Shown here: positions 1-9,235 of the stretch, one piece after another
How positions within the stretch are numbered: the first letter of the stretch is position 1
Layout of the letters: every line of letters starts with the position of its first letter
NCBI GenBank assembly: GCA_903893785.1
Contig: CAITNQ010000257.1
Location: forward strand, 1-58,162
Source of the DNA: an uncultured Gemmatimonadota bacterium
Lineage (GTDB): Bacteria > Latescibacterota > UBA2968 > UBA8231
Length of the DNA: 58,162 bases
Direction of reading: 5' to 3'
Notes under the pieces: model-generated
The model's database searches: none
Told to the model about the DNA's origin: nothing
What the model saw: only the letters and a program-made list of their open reading frames with translations
Position numbers and translations under genes: made by a program

Positions 1-357
1 TGGGCCGATAGCCAGGGCAACTTCACGGCTGACCCGTGGTTGGGCGACTTTGCCTGGATTCCCGCCTCCATGCACGACGAGTTCCGCGCTGCGGCGCGGC
101 AACACGCGGCGAAGGTTGAGATCAACCTGTCGGCCATGCTGTTGAACCCGCACTACCCGACGCGCTTCAAGGAGCAGTATGTCGAGTACCTCGCGTGGCT
201 GAAAGAAGGCGGGGTCTCCCTGTCACTGGGATCCGACTGCCACGATAACCGGTACCAGATTGACTTCGGCCAGGCCGCGGCCATGCTCGCGCGGGTGGGC
301 CTTCGCGATGACGATCTCTGGCGCCTGCCCCATGGGCCCGGGCGTCGTTCCGAATGA
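1..357 (+). CDS. PHP-domain hydrolase, C-terminal part (5' end outside window)
   Basis: The reading frame is open from the first base of the window, so only the last 118 codons are present. The motif GSDCHDNRY (D-x-H after a strand ending in SLGSD) matches the last metal-binding block of PHP-domain phosphoesterases such as histidinol-phosphatase-like and polymerase-associated PHP proteins. The preceding EINLSAMLLNPHYP segment fits the strand and loop before it. The family uses a multi-metal site to hydrolyse phosphoesters, but the substrate cannot be told from this fragment. The gene converges on the URO-D-like gene on the other strand across about 300 bases. Family assignment is fairly secure; specific function is not. 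Confidence 0.65.
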   Translation, partial: WADSQGNFTADPWLGDFAWIPASMHDEFRAAARQHAAKVEINLSAMLLNPHYPTRFKEQYVEYLAWLKEGGVSLSLGSDCHDNRYQIDFGQAAAMLARVGLRDDDLWRLPHGPGRRSE

Positions 358-546
358 CCTGAGGAGGGCCGTTCGGGGCCGTCGCCGAATGCCGTTGAGC
401 GGGTAACCCGGCATGGCGCGGGTCAGCCTGGTGGACGCCGGGACAGGCCCCGACCGCGGCGAGGCGCGGCCACCCAACGCATCCGGCCGTCGCTGGCCAG
501 TCGGGCCTTGGGTGCAGGCGGCAGTGGGGCCGCGCGTGCAGTTGCC

Positions 547-571
547 GGGCCATGGCCGCGGCCCATGGCCC
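547..571. terminator. GC-rich hairpin between convergent genes
   Basis: GGGCCATGG (547-555) pairs perfectly with CCATGGCCC (563-571) around a 7-base loop. It lies in the 299-base gap between two convergent genes (358-656), where I see no other gene. There is no U-tract on either strand, so this is a candidate bidirectional terminator or mRNA 3'-end stabiliser by position and structure only. Confidence 0.5.
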
Positions 572-656
572 AGGCGCGCCGCCGTCGCCTCGGTGCGGTG
601 GGCTCGGTCACGCCTGCTATCGACATGACATCGCCCGGCGGCGTTGGCCACGCGGC

Positions 657-1754
657 TCAACGGTACGCTTGCACCCTCTCGCTGAGGGCCCGGGCCTGGG
701 CCTCGGTGGGGGCGCTGGTAGAGATGTACAGCCCTTGGCCACCGCAGGCATCGAGCAGGGGGATCACCTCGTCGAAGCGAACGGCGATCGCCTGGACCGC
801 CTTGCCGGCGGCGAGAATGCGCCGGTACAGATCCCAGTGGCGCGGGTGCCCGCCGCTGTCGCCAACGGACAGGCGCCGCGGCGTCCACTCGATCGCATCC
901 AGCGGTTCGATGGCCAGCAGTTCGTCCAGGTTGACCAGGCAGTCCTCGCCGTCCAGGTGGAAGAGCGAGTAATCGAGCCACGCGCACTGCTGGGTCAGCG
1001 CTGGCGCGACGAAGCGCCGGAACATGGTCGGACCGAACATGGCGCAGGCATCGCACTGCACCTTCGCCGTCCTGCCGGGACCCCACACTTGAAAGCAGAA
1101 CGCGTTGCCGCCGTGGGCGTCGCGCGTCAGGTCACCGAACGCCGTGAAGGCCTCGAAATAGGCGGCATTGATTTCTGCCACGCGGCTCTCGACCCACACC
1201 GGACGGTCGATCAGGTCCGTCATGAGTGCTTGCGGCCCGCGCATGGCTGCCAGAATGTCCAGGTTCTCGGCCAGGTCGGGCATCATCACGAGCCAGCGAC
1301 CGTGGCTCTCGCGAACCGCCAGGTCGACCATCTCCAGGTGTTGGCGGAAGGCCCAGTTGGCCCGATCGAGCTGAATAGGCGGGTGCCTCTCCGGCGGTTC
1401 ACCGATGCACGGATCGCACCACACCGTCTCGGGCGAGAGCCGCAGTGGACAGCCCAGGTACGGGGCCAGGTCACCGGCTGCGCTCAAGGCGCCAAAGATG
1501 GGGAAGGCGTCGCCACCGAAATAGCAGCGGGACAGGGCGTACTCCTGTTGCCGCAAGCGCCAGGGCGGATCGTACCAGCGCTCCTCCAGACTGCCGGCCG
1601 GGGCAGGCGCAGCCAACGCGGCTGCCGGCTCGTCACGCGGCGCTGTGACCCACAGGACCAGACCTCGGCGCTGCCACCAGTCCTGGTGGTGCTGCCGTGC
1701 GGTGGCCCAGTCGTCCTTCCAGATGAGGTCGCTGATAGGGTCCGGTGGCTTCAT
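657..1754 (-). CDS. Uroporphyrinogen decarboxylase-superfamily protein (FHLDG type)
   Basis: 365 aa. The C-terminal half has the FHLDGED motif followed by LLAIEPLDAIEWTP and a repeated barrel pattern ending in YISTSAPT, the signature of the URO-D/methyltransferase TIM-barrel superfamily rather than true HemE, which carries a different N-terminal arginine-rich pocket. GGAAGG lies 7 bases before the ATG at 1754, which fixes the start. It is most similar within the window to the protein at 45667-46716 (shared FHLDG, AIxW and DxxEALxERY/ARALSERV ends). No corrinoid protein or other methyltransferase partner is adjacent. A TTGACA-N17-TAGGGT promoter lies upstream. The substrate is unknown. Family is confident, reaction is not. 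Confidence 0.8.
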   Translation of the reverse strand: MKPPDPISDLIWKDDWATARQHHQDWWQRRGLVLWVTAPRDEPAAALAAPAPAGSLEERWYDPPWRLRQQEYALSRCYFGGDAFPIFGALSAAGDLAPYLGCPLRLSPETVWCDPCIGEPPERHPPIQLDRANWAFRQHLEMVDLAVRESHGRWLVMMPDLAENLDILAAMRGPQALMTDLIDRPVWVESRVAEINAAYFEAFTAFGDLTRDAHGGNAFCFQVWGPGRTAKVQCDACAMFGPTMFRRFVAPALTQQCAWLDYSLFHLDGEDCLVNLDELLAIEPLDAIEWTPRRLSVGDSGGHPRHWDLYRRILAAGKAVQAIAVRFDEVIPLLDACGGQGLYISTSAPTEAQARALSERVQAYR

Positions 1755-1931
1755 CTCGTCACCTTCCAGGTGAAGTGGAGGCCGGGTTCTGGTCGGCCCG
1801 GATCTGCCCTCAGGCCGCCCCGGCGCCGCCGGCGTCCTCGGGCACGGATCCAGTGGCGCTCCCGGCAGCGGGGTCCAGAGGCCGCCGCCGGGCTTGAGGG
1901 CGTGGCCCGCGGCGCGATCGCCCCTGGCCCA

Positions 1932-1960
1932 ACCCTAGCTCCTGGGGCGCCCAGTGTCAA
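1932..1960 (-). promoter_or_regulatory. Sigma-70-type promoter for URO-D gene
   Basis: On the minus strand TTGACA (1960-1955), a 17-base spacer, then TAGGGT (1937-1932). The same two hexamers and spacing recur at 50603-50631. The 5' leader would be about 170 bases. Confidence 0.5.
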
Positions 1961-2024
1961 TGCAGAGCGGCCCGGCACCCAAGCCCCGGGCGGCGCCCCG
2001 GACAGAGGCGGCAGCGGCCCCTGC

Positions 2025-2053
2025 TTGCTGGCGCCTGTGGCGGTGACTACCCT
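2025..2053 (+). promoter_or_regulatory. Candidate promoter for membrane glycosyltransferase gene
   Basis: TTGCTG (2025-2030), 17-base spacer, TACCCT (2048-2053). The -10 is weak by the E. coli standard but resembles the TACCTT, TAGGGT and TATCTT boxes found upstream of other genes here. Confidence 0.35.
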
Positions 2054-2306
2054 AGTGAACCCCACGTGCCCTGGTACCGGACGGGCCCGGCAGGGCAACG
2101 GCGGCCCTGCTCGGTGCGGTGGCTACCGGCGCGGCTGTGGCCGCCCAGGCGCGGCGGCCGGCCCCCGTGGCTCAGGCCGCGTCTGTCGCCCGCAGGACCG
2201 CCGCGCGGGTCGTGCCGGCGTCCACCGGCCCAGACGCCCCTGGCCAGACGGGCCGAGTTCGGTTACGTCCGTGCCCCATCCCGTCGAGGTGCCATGAAGC
2301 ATACCC

Positions 2307-3848
2307 ATGCTGAGTGCTGACTCCCCGGCGCCACCGCCCGGCTGCGGGTCTCGGCCCGATGGAACCCCCGGACCCGCAGTTGCGAAGCCTTCGTCGCCTT
2401 GGTTCGGTCGGCCTGTGGGCTCGGTGCGGTTGCCCGCCGGTTGGGTGGCCGGCGTGGTAGCGGTCTTCGTAGCATCGCGGGCCCTGGCGTGTGCCTGGGG
2501 CCTCAAGTTCGACGTGACGCCATTGTATTGCTACTGGCAGGTAGCCGATCCCGCGTTGCTGAAGACCCGCCTGCTGGAAACCCTTTTCTACCTGCATTCG
2601 CAGCCGCCATTCTACAATCTGCTCGGTGGCCTTGCCCTCAAGCTGGCCGGTGTCTGCGGGCCCGCAGTCACGCTAGGCGCGGTCTTCCACGCGTTGGGCC
2701 TGGCCGCCGGCGTCGCCCTCGTCCGCCTCCTGGCTAACCTGGGCATCCGGCCATTGCCGGCGTTCGCGGTCACCTGCGCCTACATGCTGACGCCGTGGGT
2801 GGTTCTGCACGAGCACACCTTCTTTTACGAGCACCTGCTGTCCAGCTTCCTGCTCCTGGGCCTGGGCAGTGCCAGCGCCTACCTGAGGCATCGCTCGCTC
2901 GCCAGCCTGTGGCTGTCGGCGGCCTGGTTCTGCCTGTGCTGCCTGACGACCGCGTCTTTCCATCTCGTCTGGTTGGCGGTTGTCCTCGGGGGCATCTGCT
3001 GGGCCGCCCGCGAAGGGCGTCGCGCCGCCTGGGTCGGTGTGGGCGCGGCGCTGTTGAGCGTCGGCTCGCTGCACGTCAAGAACCACCTGGTGTTTGGCAG
3101 CAGCGACCTGAGCCCCGGTTTCGCCTACCCGAACCTGGCGCTCTCGGTCATCGGTGGGGTGCCGCGTCCCCTGGTCGATGAACTGGAGGCGGCCGGTGTA
3201 ATCAGCGGCTTGTACCGAACCGCGTTCATGGAGCCGACGCCGGAGGTGGTCCGGCAGCTTGATCGGCCCTGGGGCATTGCCGTCCTTGACCAGCACCGGT
3301 GGAGCGACGGCACGACCATCAACCGCTATTGCTACCTGTATCTGGCCGTCGCGCGGCAGCTCCAGCGGGACGCCCTGGCGGTGCTGGCGCGCTATCCCCG
3401 TTACTTCCTCGTGCCGCTGCGCCAGCATCTGGCCTACTATGTCCGGCCCGCTGGCGACTATCTGCCCTATCTCGATCTGACGCGGCTCAGTGTTCACGCT
3501 CAGGCGTACCGCCGCTGGGTCGACCGCTATGTGCTGCTACAGCCCAGACCCGGTATGCCCGCCTGGGCGCTGGTCGTCGGGCTGCCCGCGGCGCTGCTGG
3601 GTGGGTGCCTGATCGGCTATCAGGACCTGAGGCAGCGCCGCGACCCCGGCCGGGCGGCGCTCGTTTTCGTCATGGTGTTCACCGTGCTCTACATTGCGCT
3701 GACCATGGTTCCGCTGTCAGTAGCCGAACAGAACCGGTACCGTTCACGGGCCGATTCGTTTTCGCTGGTGCTGCTCACCCTGGGGGCGTCCGAGCTGTGG
3801 CGGCGCGGACGGCTGCACGGCCGCCCGACCGGCCAACCGGCGCGGTAG
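2307..3848 (+). CDS. Multi-pass membrane protein, PMT/GT39-like glycosyltransferase
   Basis: 513 aa with about ten hydrophobic segments, beginning after a proline-rich cytoplasmic stretch of about 45 residues. The layout is an acidic or aromatic first loop (FDVTPLYCYWQVADP, then HSQPPFYNLL), repeated helices, then a non-membrane segment of about 150 residues before the last helices. This resembles the polyprenol-phosphate-dependent GT-C glycosyltransferases of the PMT_2 type. The HSQPPFYN motif is typical of the first extracytoplasmic loop of that family. These enzymes transfer a sugar from a lipid carrier on the outer face of the inner membrane. The sialidase-like gene starts 33 bases downstream, so the two are probably cotranscribed. 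No acceptor can be inferred. Family call is moderate. Confidence 0.6.
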   Translation: MLSADSPAPPPGCGSRPDGTPGPAVAKPSSPWFGRPVGSVRLPAGWVAGVVAVFVASRALACAWGLKFDVTPLYCYWQVADPALLKTRLLETLFYLHSQPPFYNLLGGLALKLAGVCGPAVTLGAVFHALGLAAGVALVRLLANLGIRPLPAFAVTCAYMLTPWVVLHEHTFFYEHLLSSFLLLGLGSASAYLRHRSLASLWLSAAWFCLCCLTTASFHLVWLAVVLGGICWAAREGRRAAWVGVGAALLSVGSLHVKNHLVFGSSDLSPGFAYPNLALSVIGGVPRPLVDELEAAGVISGLYRTAFMEPTPEVVRQLDRPWGIAVLDQHRWSDGTTINRYCYLYLAVARQLQRDALAVLARYPRYFLVPLRQHLAYYVRPAGDYLPYLDLTRLSVHAQAYRRWVDRYVLLQPRPGMPAWALVVGLPAALLGGCLIGYQDLRQRRDPGRAALVFVMVFTVLYIALTMVPLSVAEQNRYRSRADSFSLVLLTLGASELWRRGRLHGRPTGQPAR

Positions 3849-3881
3849 GTTCGGCGCCCCACGTTGATGATGGAGGCCGAA

Positions 3882-5492
3882 ATGAACGAGACGCGTGCGG
3901 CCCTGGCGATCGGTGATGGCAGTGGGTGGTCTTTCCTGAACGGTCCCTGGCGTCAGGGCGAGGACGGCGCGTTGGTGCCGCCGACCACGGGCACCGGCGC
4001 GTATCTGGCCGTCGTCGACGGCGTGGCCTACGGCGACTTTGCCGCCTCCTGCCGTTTCCGCTTCCACACCAGCCATGGGGGCGTGCGGCTGGTGTTCCGC
4101 CTCCAGGACGCGACGCGCTACTACGCCCTCGACATTCCCTGGTGCGGTCAGCAGAACCGCAACCGGCACCTGTGGGCAGGGTTGGTGCTGGCCGATGGCA
4201 CGCCGCTGCAGCGGTACATGCGCTTCGGGCTTGTCCCCGAAATCGTCCCGCGGCACCACCATTGGTACGAGATGCGGTTGGACTGCCGCGGCCGTCGACT
4301 GCGCGCCTGGCTGGAGGGGCGCCTGGTGGTGGACTTGGACGATGGCACGTATGCCGATGGCCAACTCGGTTTGATGGCGATCACCGCGGCTGGCAGCGGC
4401 GCTGCGGCCGACTTCATGGACCTGGAAGTTCGGGGGGCGCCCCTGCCCGCCGGGCCCCGGACAGCTCTGATGGCACCCGGGCCCCACTGGATCGAGCCGT
4501 GCCCGGAAACGGACCCGGAGACGTGCCAGAGCTACCCCAACATCATCCGCAGTCGATCCGGCCAACTCACCGCCAGCGTGCCCTTCGGCAATCCGAATCT
4601 GGGCGAGGTCCGGCGCACGGTGTGGGTTCGCTCGGACGACGCGGGGCGCACTTGGTCGGCCCCCGAACCGGCCGCGCTGGAACCGGGTCTGGGCGCTCCT
4701 TTCGTGCGCCAGGACGGGACCTGGGTGGCCGTCCACGTCCAGCCCGAGGCACCCACCGCGGCGACGGCTTTCCATACCTACCAGTCACGCGACGAAGGTC
4801 GGACCTGGGAGGGCCCGCAGCCGCTGCAGGTCAATGGCACCTGGCCGGCCGAGCTTTCTTTGCCGGCTTTCCCTGCCGGCCAGATTCTGCGCCTGCGCGA
4901 TGGGGCGTTGTTGCTGCCGGTGTCCTGCCTGCGCGAGATGGGGGAATACGTCAACGCCCGGTTCTCCACCGACTACGTCCTGCGCAGCGACGACGACGGT
5001 CGAAGCTGGTCTGTGCCGGCATGGTGTGACGCCAACAATGCGGCCGAACCGAGCAAGTGGTTCAGCGCCGGCAACTTCTCGGAGATCGGCCTGGCCGAGG
5101 TGGCCGCCGGCGTGGTGATCGGCTACGGGCGGCCGGGCCCCTGGCCCTATATGTGGCGGGTGCAAAGCAACGACGGCGGCCGCACGTGGGAACCTGCGGC
5201 GTACGGCGCGTTCCCAGGCTATTGCAGCACCCTGACCCGGACCGCCAGCGGGGCGCTGGTGGCCGTGCACCGCTTCCCGTACCTGGGCGCCAACCTGAGC
5301 CGCGACGGCGGGGTCACATGGGACGCCGGTACCATCCTGGACTACCCCATCTGGGCCAACCACCAGGCCCTGGAAGTGGAACCCGATGTGATCTTGGTGA
5401 ACTACATGGGCTACATCGGCATTCCGGGCCAGGCGGACCGGCGCGTGCTGCGTCTCCGGGTTGGCGAACACGGCCTTCAGGTGGCGCCCTAA
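3882..5492 (+). CDS. Sialidase-like BNR-repeat protein with N-terminal LamG-like domain
   Basis: 536 aa from the ATG at 3882, chosen because GGAGG lies at 3872-3876 just before it. A first domain (about residues 10-185) looks like a DUF1080/LamG jelly roll. A six-bladed propeller follows, with five Asp-box motifs of the S-x-D-x-G-x-T-W kind: SDDAGRTW, SRDEGRTW, SDDDGRSW, SNDGGRTW and SRDGGVTW. Such proteins are exo-sialidases or related glycan-binding propellers. No signal peptide is visible, so a cytoplasmic location is likely unless exported unusually. It follows the membrane protein at 2307 by 33 bases and ends facing the lyase gene across a strong hairpin. Whether the substrate is sialic acid cannot be decided from sequence alone. 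Confidence 0.75.
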   Translation: MNETRAALAIGDGSGWSFLNGPWRQGEDGALVPPTTGTGAYLAVVDGVAYGDFAASCRFRFHTSHGGVRLVFRLQDATRYYALDIPWCGQQNRNRHLWAGLVLADGTPLQRYMRFGLVPEIVPRHHHWYEMRLDCRGRRLRAWLEGRLVVDLDDGTYADGQLGLMAITAAGSGAAADFMDLEVRGAPLPAGPRTALMAPGPHWIEPCPETDPETCQSYPNIIRSRSGQLTASVPFGNPNLGEVRRTVWVRSDDAGRTWSAPEPAALEPGLGAPFVRQDGTWVAVHVQPEAPTAATAFHTYQSRDEGRTWEGPQPLQVNGTWPAELSLPAFPAGQILRLRDGALLLPVSCLREMGEYVNARFSTDYVLRSDDDGRSWSVPAWCDANNAAEPSKWFSAGNFSEIGLAEVAAGVVIGYGRPGPWPYMWRVQSNDGGRTWEPAAYGAFPGYCSTLTRTASGALVAVHRFPYLGANLSRDGGVTWDAGTILDYPIWANHQALEVEPDVILVNYMGYIGIPGQADRRVLRLRVGEHGLQVAP

Positions 5493-5574
5493 ACGACCCC
5501 GCGGCCACCGCCCGCAGGCCCTGGCCCGGTCTCGCGGTGGGCACTGGCCTGGCGCCGGGCACGCCGATGCCGTC

Positions 5575-5609
5575 GCCGCCCCTGCGGCACGCGATGCCGC
5601 TGGGGCGGC
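5575..5609. terminator. Strong symmetrical hairpin between convergent genes
   Basis: GCCGCCCC (5575-5582) pairs with GGGGCGGC (5602-5609), and inside it GCGGCA (5584-5589) pairs with TGCCGC (5595-5600) around CGCGA. A single T/T mismatch separates the two blocks. It sits in the 165-base gap between the sialidase-like and heparinase-like genes, with no U-tract. Likely a bidirectional terminator. Confidence 0.55.
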
Positions 5610-5657
5610 GCGCCGGGCCGCGCCATGGTCAGCGGCGACCCAGGACCAGGCCGAGCC

Positions 5658-7451
5658 TCATACCGTGGTCTCGCCTGACTGCACCGTGAGCAACAGCACG
5701 CCGTCCTCGGGCTCAACGGTGATCAACGCATAGGTCATGGGCAGTGGGTCGCGAAGTCGTAGCCGCCCCATGCCCACCACTTTCTCATCGTGATATCCCT
5801 GCGGATCAAACCCCACTAGCCGCCCCCGGGTGACGGTCAGCGTGGTGCCGTCGTTCCAGCGCAGGGTCTTGCCCTCGTGGACCGGGTGGCCATGGCACCA
5901 CCCGCTCTGCCGCGCCGTGGTCACGCGGGTCAGGGTGAGGGTCCCGGGACGCTGCAGCGCCAGTGTCTGCTGGGCGAAACCCGAGTCCGCGGCGCCGACG
6001 CAGGCGAGCCTGGCCCACGGGCCTTCGTCGACCAGGGTCACCTCGCGCACCTCTTCGGGCGGCCGGTGCGGGTCGTCGAGGTCGACGTACACCGGGCGTC
6101 CACCCGCGTGGATGACCACGGTCCGTCGCCGCAAGCCGGCGACGATTCCGCCCGGCTCATACGAAGCGCGCAGATAGGCCTCATTGATGGACGGGAACCC
6201 GAAAGACAGGGGCGCTTCGGTCGGGACGTCCGCGGCCACTGTCGGGTCATACCAGGCATAGCTGTAGCCGCCCCAGTCGAACAGCATCCACTCGCCGTTG
6301 TCGGTGATGTAGCGGCTCTGCTGGACGGCTCCGGCGGTGGCGTCCCACTGGGCCAGGTGCTGGCACAGCGGGTCGCGGTAGAAGCGCGCCAGTCCGAGCA
6401 GCACCGGCGAGTAGTAGTTGAGCTGTCCGTACGAGGGCGAGAGCACGACCGTCTCGTGGTCCTGGTCGTGGCCGCCGCTCTTGACCGCCGCGACGCTGGC
6501 CGTGGCCAGCCGGGCGGTCATCTGGGCGGCGAAAGCCGGAAACAGGTCAGTGCCCGTGACGCGCCGCAACGCGTCCATGAAGGCCAGTCGGTACTGCAGG
6601 GTCGAAGCCCAGAAGGTTGCCCCTTCGATCTGGGCGCCGTCGGCCGTCAGGCCATGGGGCAGCAGGTGGTCGCGGAACTTGGCCGTGGTGGCCGCCAGCC
6701 ATGCAGGGGCCTGCGAGCACTCGTCGAGCAGGGCCAGGGCGGCAATGCCGAAAGAGGCCCACTCGACAATGGCGTGGTGCGTGTGGAAGCCCGGGCCGGC
6801 GATGGGATCGGTGATGAAATACCCTTCGTAGTAGGCTTGGGCAATGCTGACAATGGTCGTGCGCAGTTCCTCGCGGTCACCTGGGTCGAGGTAGGTGTGA
6901 AGCAGGTCGAAGCTGACCGCCAGGCCTTTCAGGAGACGGGTGGCCGCGTACGCTTTACCGCCGTCTGGCTGCCCTTCGGCTTCCTGACGCCAGATCCGGC
7001 AGCAGCTCAGCGCCCACTGGCGCGCCGCGGCCCCGTGGCCCTCGTCCTGCCCATAGGCCCAGGCAAAGGCCAGATGCTCCATGACGGCCATGTCGTGCAT
7101 CATGGCGTAGAAGCGATCGTAGAGATTGGCGTAGATGGGGTCGGGTGACACGGGCGCGATCCACTGCCGTCGCAGAGGGCGTTGGCGGCACCACTCGGCC
7201 GAGTCCATCAGGTTGTGCCAAATCACCGGTCGCCGGCCCCGGTCACGTTCGGCACGCAAAGCCACCAGCTCAGCGCGATCGAAGTAGAGCCTGGGGTGGC
7301 CGAACCTGGGCTTGGGCTCCGGGTTGGACCGACAGGGCTCCGGCGGAAGATCGCCGAGGGACGACGGTCCGGATCCGGCCCCCTCTGCCGGGTTACCGTT
7401 CGCCAGAGGCGCTGGCCGGGGCCCGGCCGGGGGCTGCTCCTGATTGTCCAT
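5658..7451 (-). CDS. Heparinase II/III-like polysaccharide lyase
   Basis: 597 aa from the ATG at 7451; the frame extends further upstream but that part is low-complexity and AGGAG lies just before 7451. After a disordered N-terminus comes HPRLYFDRAELVALRAE, typical of the alpha-toroid start of heparinase/alginate-lyase-like proteins. The helical domain contains FHTHHAIVEWASFG, where conserved His residues of the lyase site are expected. The C-terminal beta-sandwich begins near FGFPSINEAYLRASY. Family members cleave uronic-acid-containing polysaccharides by beta-elimination. No signal peptide is seen. A weak leftward promoter (TTGACC, 18-base spacer, CATGTT) lies at 7624-7653. The exact glycan is unknown. 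Confidence 0.65.
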   Translation of the reverse strand: MDNQEQPPAGPRPAPLANGNPAEGAGSGPSSLGDLPPEPCRSNPEPKPRFGHPRLYFDRAELVALRAERDRGRRPVIWHNLMDSAEWCRQRPLRRQWIAPVSPDPIYANLYDRFYAMMHDMAVMEHLAFAWAYGQDEGHGAAARQWALSCCRIWRQEAEGQPDGGKAYAATRLLKGLAVSFDLLHTYLDPGDREELRTTIVSIAQAYYEGYFITDPIAGPGFHTHHAIVEWASFGIAALALLDECSQAPAWLAATTAKFRDHLLPHGLTADGAQIEGATFWASTLQYRLAFMDALRRVTGTDLFPAFAAQMTARLATASVAAVKSGGHDQDHETVVLSPSYGQLNYYSPVLLGLARFYRDPLCQHLAQWDATAGAVQQSRYITDNGEWMLFDWGGYSYAWYDPTVAADVPTEAPLSFGFPSINEAYLRASYEPGGIVAGLRRRTVVIHAGGRPVYVDLDDPHRPPEEVREVTLVDEGPWARLACVGAADSGFAQQTLALQRPGTLTLTRVTTARQSGWCHGHPVHEGKTLRWNDGTTLTVTRGRLVGFDPQGYHDEKVVGMGRLRLRDPLPMTYALITVEPEDGVLLLTVQSGETTV

Positions 7452-8126
7452 GGACTCCTGAGTAGGCTCTTGAGCGGTGAGGGGGCGGCAATCTGCTGGC
7501 GGGCAACCGGTGCCGCCAATGGAGCCGCACGGACGGCGCTGTGCTGGCGCGTCGCCGCGGTCCCCGGTCGCCGGTCCCGGGTCGCCGCGCGGCCGCGCCC
7601 ACGCCCGGCCCGTGGCGCGCCGGAACATGGGGCTACCGCGCCATGCGGGTCAAGGGGCGCCGAGCCCTATCCGGTGCATCCGGGCACCGGGGCTGGCCGG
7701 CCCCGCAGCCGATCTGCCGGGCCCCGGGTTCGCCCTGCCGGCAGGCCATCATCTCCCAACGTCTGTTGAGGGTCCACGCGCCAGTCCCAAACCCGGCGCG
7801 GTTCGGCGCACGACCCGCCATCGGCGGCCGGTCCGCGGTGACCGGCGCCGGCGACGGGCCGAGACCCGAATGGTGGGCGCGCCAAGGGCTTGGGGTGACC
7901 GCGTCGTCAAACTATCTTGAGGTGTTCAGGCGGTCGGTGCGGGGTCGGGTGTCCGGCCTGCGTCCGCCCGTTGCCGCCGCCGCACTGGCCACGGCCCGAA
8001 CCCCGGGCCCGAACCAGGGCCGGCCTGACACCCTGGCGGCCGGCGCGGACTCGACGGGGTTGGCCCGCGCAGGTGACCGCAGCGGCGCCCCCGGCTTCAC
8101 GCCCCGCCACGCAGGAGGAATCCGCC
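7452..8126. other. Divergent intergenic region (675 bp)
   Basis: No supportable gene. It carries a good rightward promoter at 7890-7918 and a weak leftward one at 7624-7653. The stretch 7555-7610 has short imperfect repeats of GGTCGCCG-like words. Otherwise unremarkable. Confidence 0.55.
7890..7918 (+). promoter_or_regulatory. Sigma-70-type promoter for DapA-like operon
   Basis: TTGGGG (7890-7895), 17-base spacer, TATCTT (7913-7918). It would give a leader of about 200 bases before the GTG at 8127. Confidence 0.45.
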
Positions 8127-9077
8127 GTGCCCTATGCTCTGGATCGCTTCCGCGGCATTTTCCCCGCGGCGCTGACCATGTTCGACCGTGAAAATGCCCT
8201 GGACGAGGACGCCACGGCTGCCCACTGGGAATGGCTCATCGGCCAGCGAGTGGACGGCCTGGTCATCGCCGGCACTAGCGGTGAGTTCATTGCCCTGGAG
8301 AACCACGAGCGGGTGCGTCTGTTCCGCCTCGCGCAGGAAGTAACGCGTGGCCGTGTGCCGTTGATCTACGGCGCGGGTCACTACAGCACCCGTCTGTCCA
8401 TCGAGCTGTGCGAGCAGGCAGCGCGCTACGGGGCCGATGGCCTGATCATCATCCTGCCGTACTACCAGAAGCCCTCCAAACCCGCCGTCATCGAGCACTT
8501 CCGTCGCATCCGTCGCGCCGTCGACCTGCCGTTGATGCTCTACAACAACCCGGCTAACTCAGCCTGTGTCGACCTGAACCCCCGGGAGGTGGCGGCCCTG
8601 GTGGAGGAAGATGTCGTGCACATGGTCAAGTCGACCTACGAAACCGTGGTGCCGGTGCATGACCTGCATTTCCTCCTGGGCGATCGCCTGGCCATCTTCT
8701 ACGGCTCTTTCCAGGCGGCCTTCGAAGCCCTGTGTGCCGGCGGACACGGTTGGATCAGCGGGGTCCTCAATGTCGTGCCCCAGGCCGCCCGAGCCCTGTA
8801 CCAGGCGTGCCATGAGCAGCACGATGCCCGCCGCGGGTTGGCCATCTGGAAACGGATCCTGCCCATCGTCCATCTGTGGACCTGGCAGCAGATCGGGCCC
8901 GTCAGTGACCTGGCCACGTACCGCTCGATCCTGAACTTCTGGGGGCTGCGGGGCGGTTACAGCCGGGACCCGTTCTTCCCGCTGACTCCGGACCAGGAAG
9001 GTACCCTCCGCGGGCTGCTGGAGCAGTCCGGCTGGATGGACCCCGGGTCGGTCCTGGCTGACATTGACCCAGGTTGA
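8127..9077 (+). CDS. DapA/NanA-family class I aldolase or synthase
   Basis: 316 aa. The start is the GTG at 8127, since AGGAGGA (8113-8119) lies 7 bases upstream and homology begins at once (PYALDRFRGIFPAALTMF). The DHDPS-family marks are present: GTSGE at 49-53 (the GTTGE pyruvyl-carboxylate loop), the tyrosine in YNNPANS (Tyr139), and the Schiff-base lysine in VVHMVKST (Lys168). Members cleave or form C-C bonds with pyruvate, for example in lysine synthesis or in breakdown of sialic acid and 2-keto-3-deoxy sugar acids. The setting, among sialidase-like and uronate-lyase-like genes, favours a catabolic aldolase over lysine synthesis. It leads an operon with the unknown gene at 9236 and the antiporter at 10594. 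Confidence 0.85.
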   Translation: MPYALDRFRGIFPAALTMFDRENALDEDATAAHWEWLIGQRVDGLVIAGTSGEFIALENHERVRLFRLAQEVTRGRVPLIYGAGHYSTRLSIELCEQAARYGADGLIIILPYYQKPSKPAVIEHFRRIRRAVDLPLMLYNNPANSACVDLNPREVAALVEEDVVHMVKSTYETVVPVHDLHFLLGDRLAIFYGSFQAAFEALCAGGHGWISGVLNVVPQAARALYQACHEQHDARRGLAIWKRILPIVHLWTWQQIGPVSDLATYRSILNFWGLRGGYSRDPFFPLTPDQEGTLRGLLEQSGWMDPGSVLADIDPG

Positions 9078-9235
9078 CCGGCCTGCCTGGCCCGACGGTG
9101 CGACCGGCAGGCGGTTTGCCCCGGTCGGTACCGATGGCCGCCAGGCCCTGGTCCGCCGCTGTGGCACGCCCGCGTCGTCTGCCGCCGCGTCTGCCCTTAC
9201 CGGTGCGGTCGCCCCCCTCTGCCGAAGGTGATCCC

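Larger units (their letters stand above)
1755..2306. other. Divergent intergenic region (552 bp)
   Basis: No convincing gene. It separates the leftward URO-D gene from the rightward membrane protein and holds a candidate promoter on each strand (1932-1960 leftward, 2025-2053 rightward). The rest is GC-rich with no repeat that I could recognise. Confidence 0.6.

Noticed and set aside
552..2297. Long rightward open frame antisense to the URO-D-like gene
   Set aside because: Shadow frame; the sense-strand protein has clear family motifs and a ribosome binding site.
2879..3497. Leftward frames antisense to the GT39-like gene
   Set aside because: Rich in Gln, Arg and Gly as expected for shadow translation; no ribosome binding site or motif.
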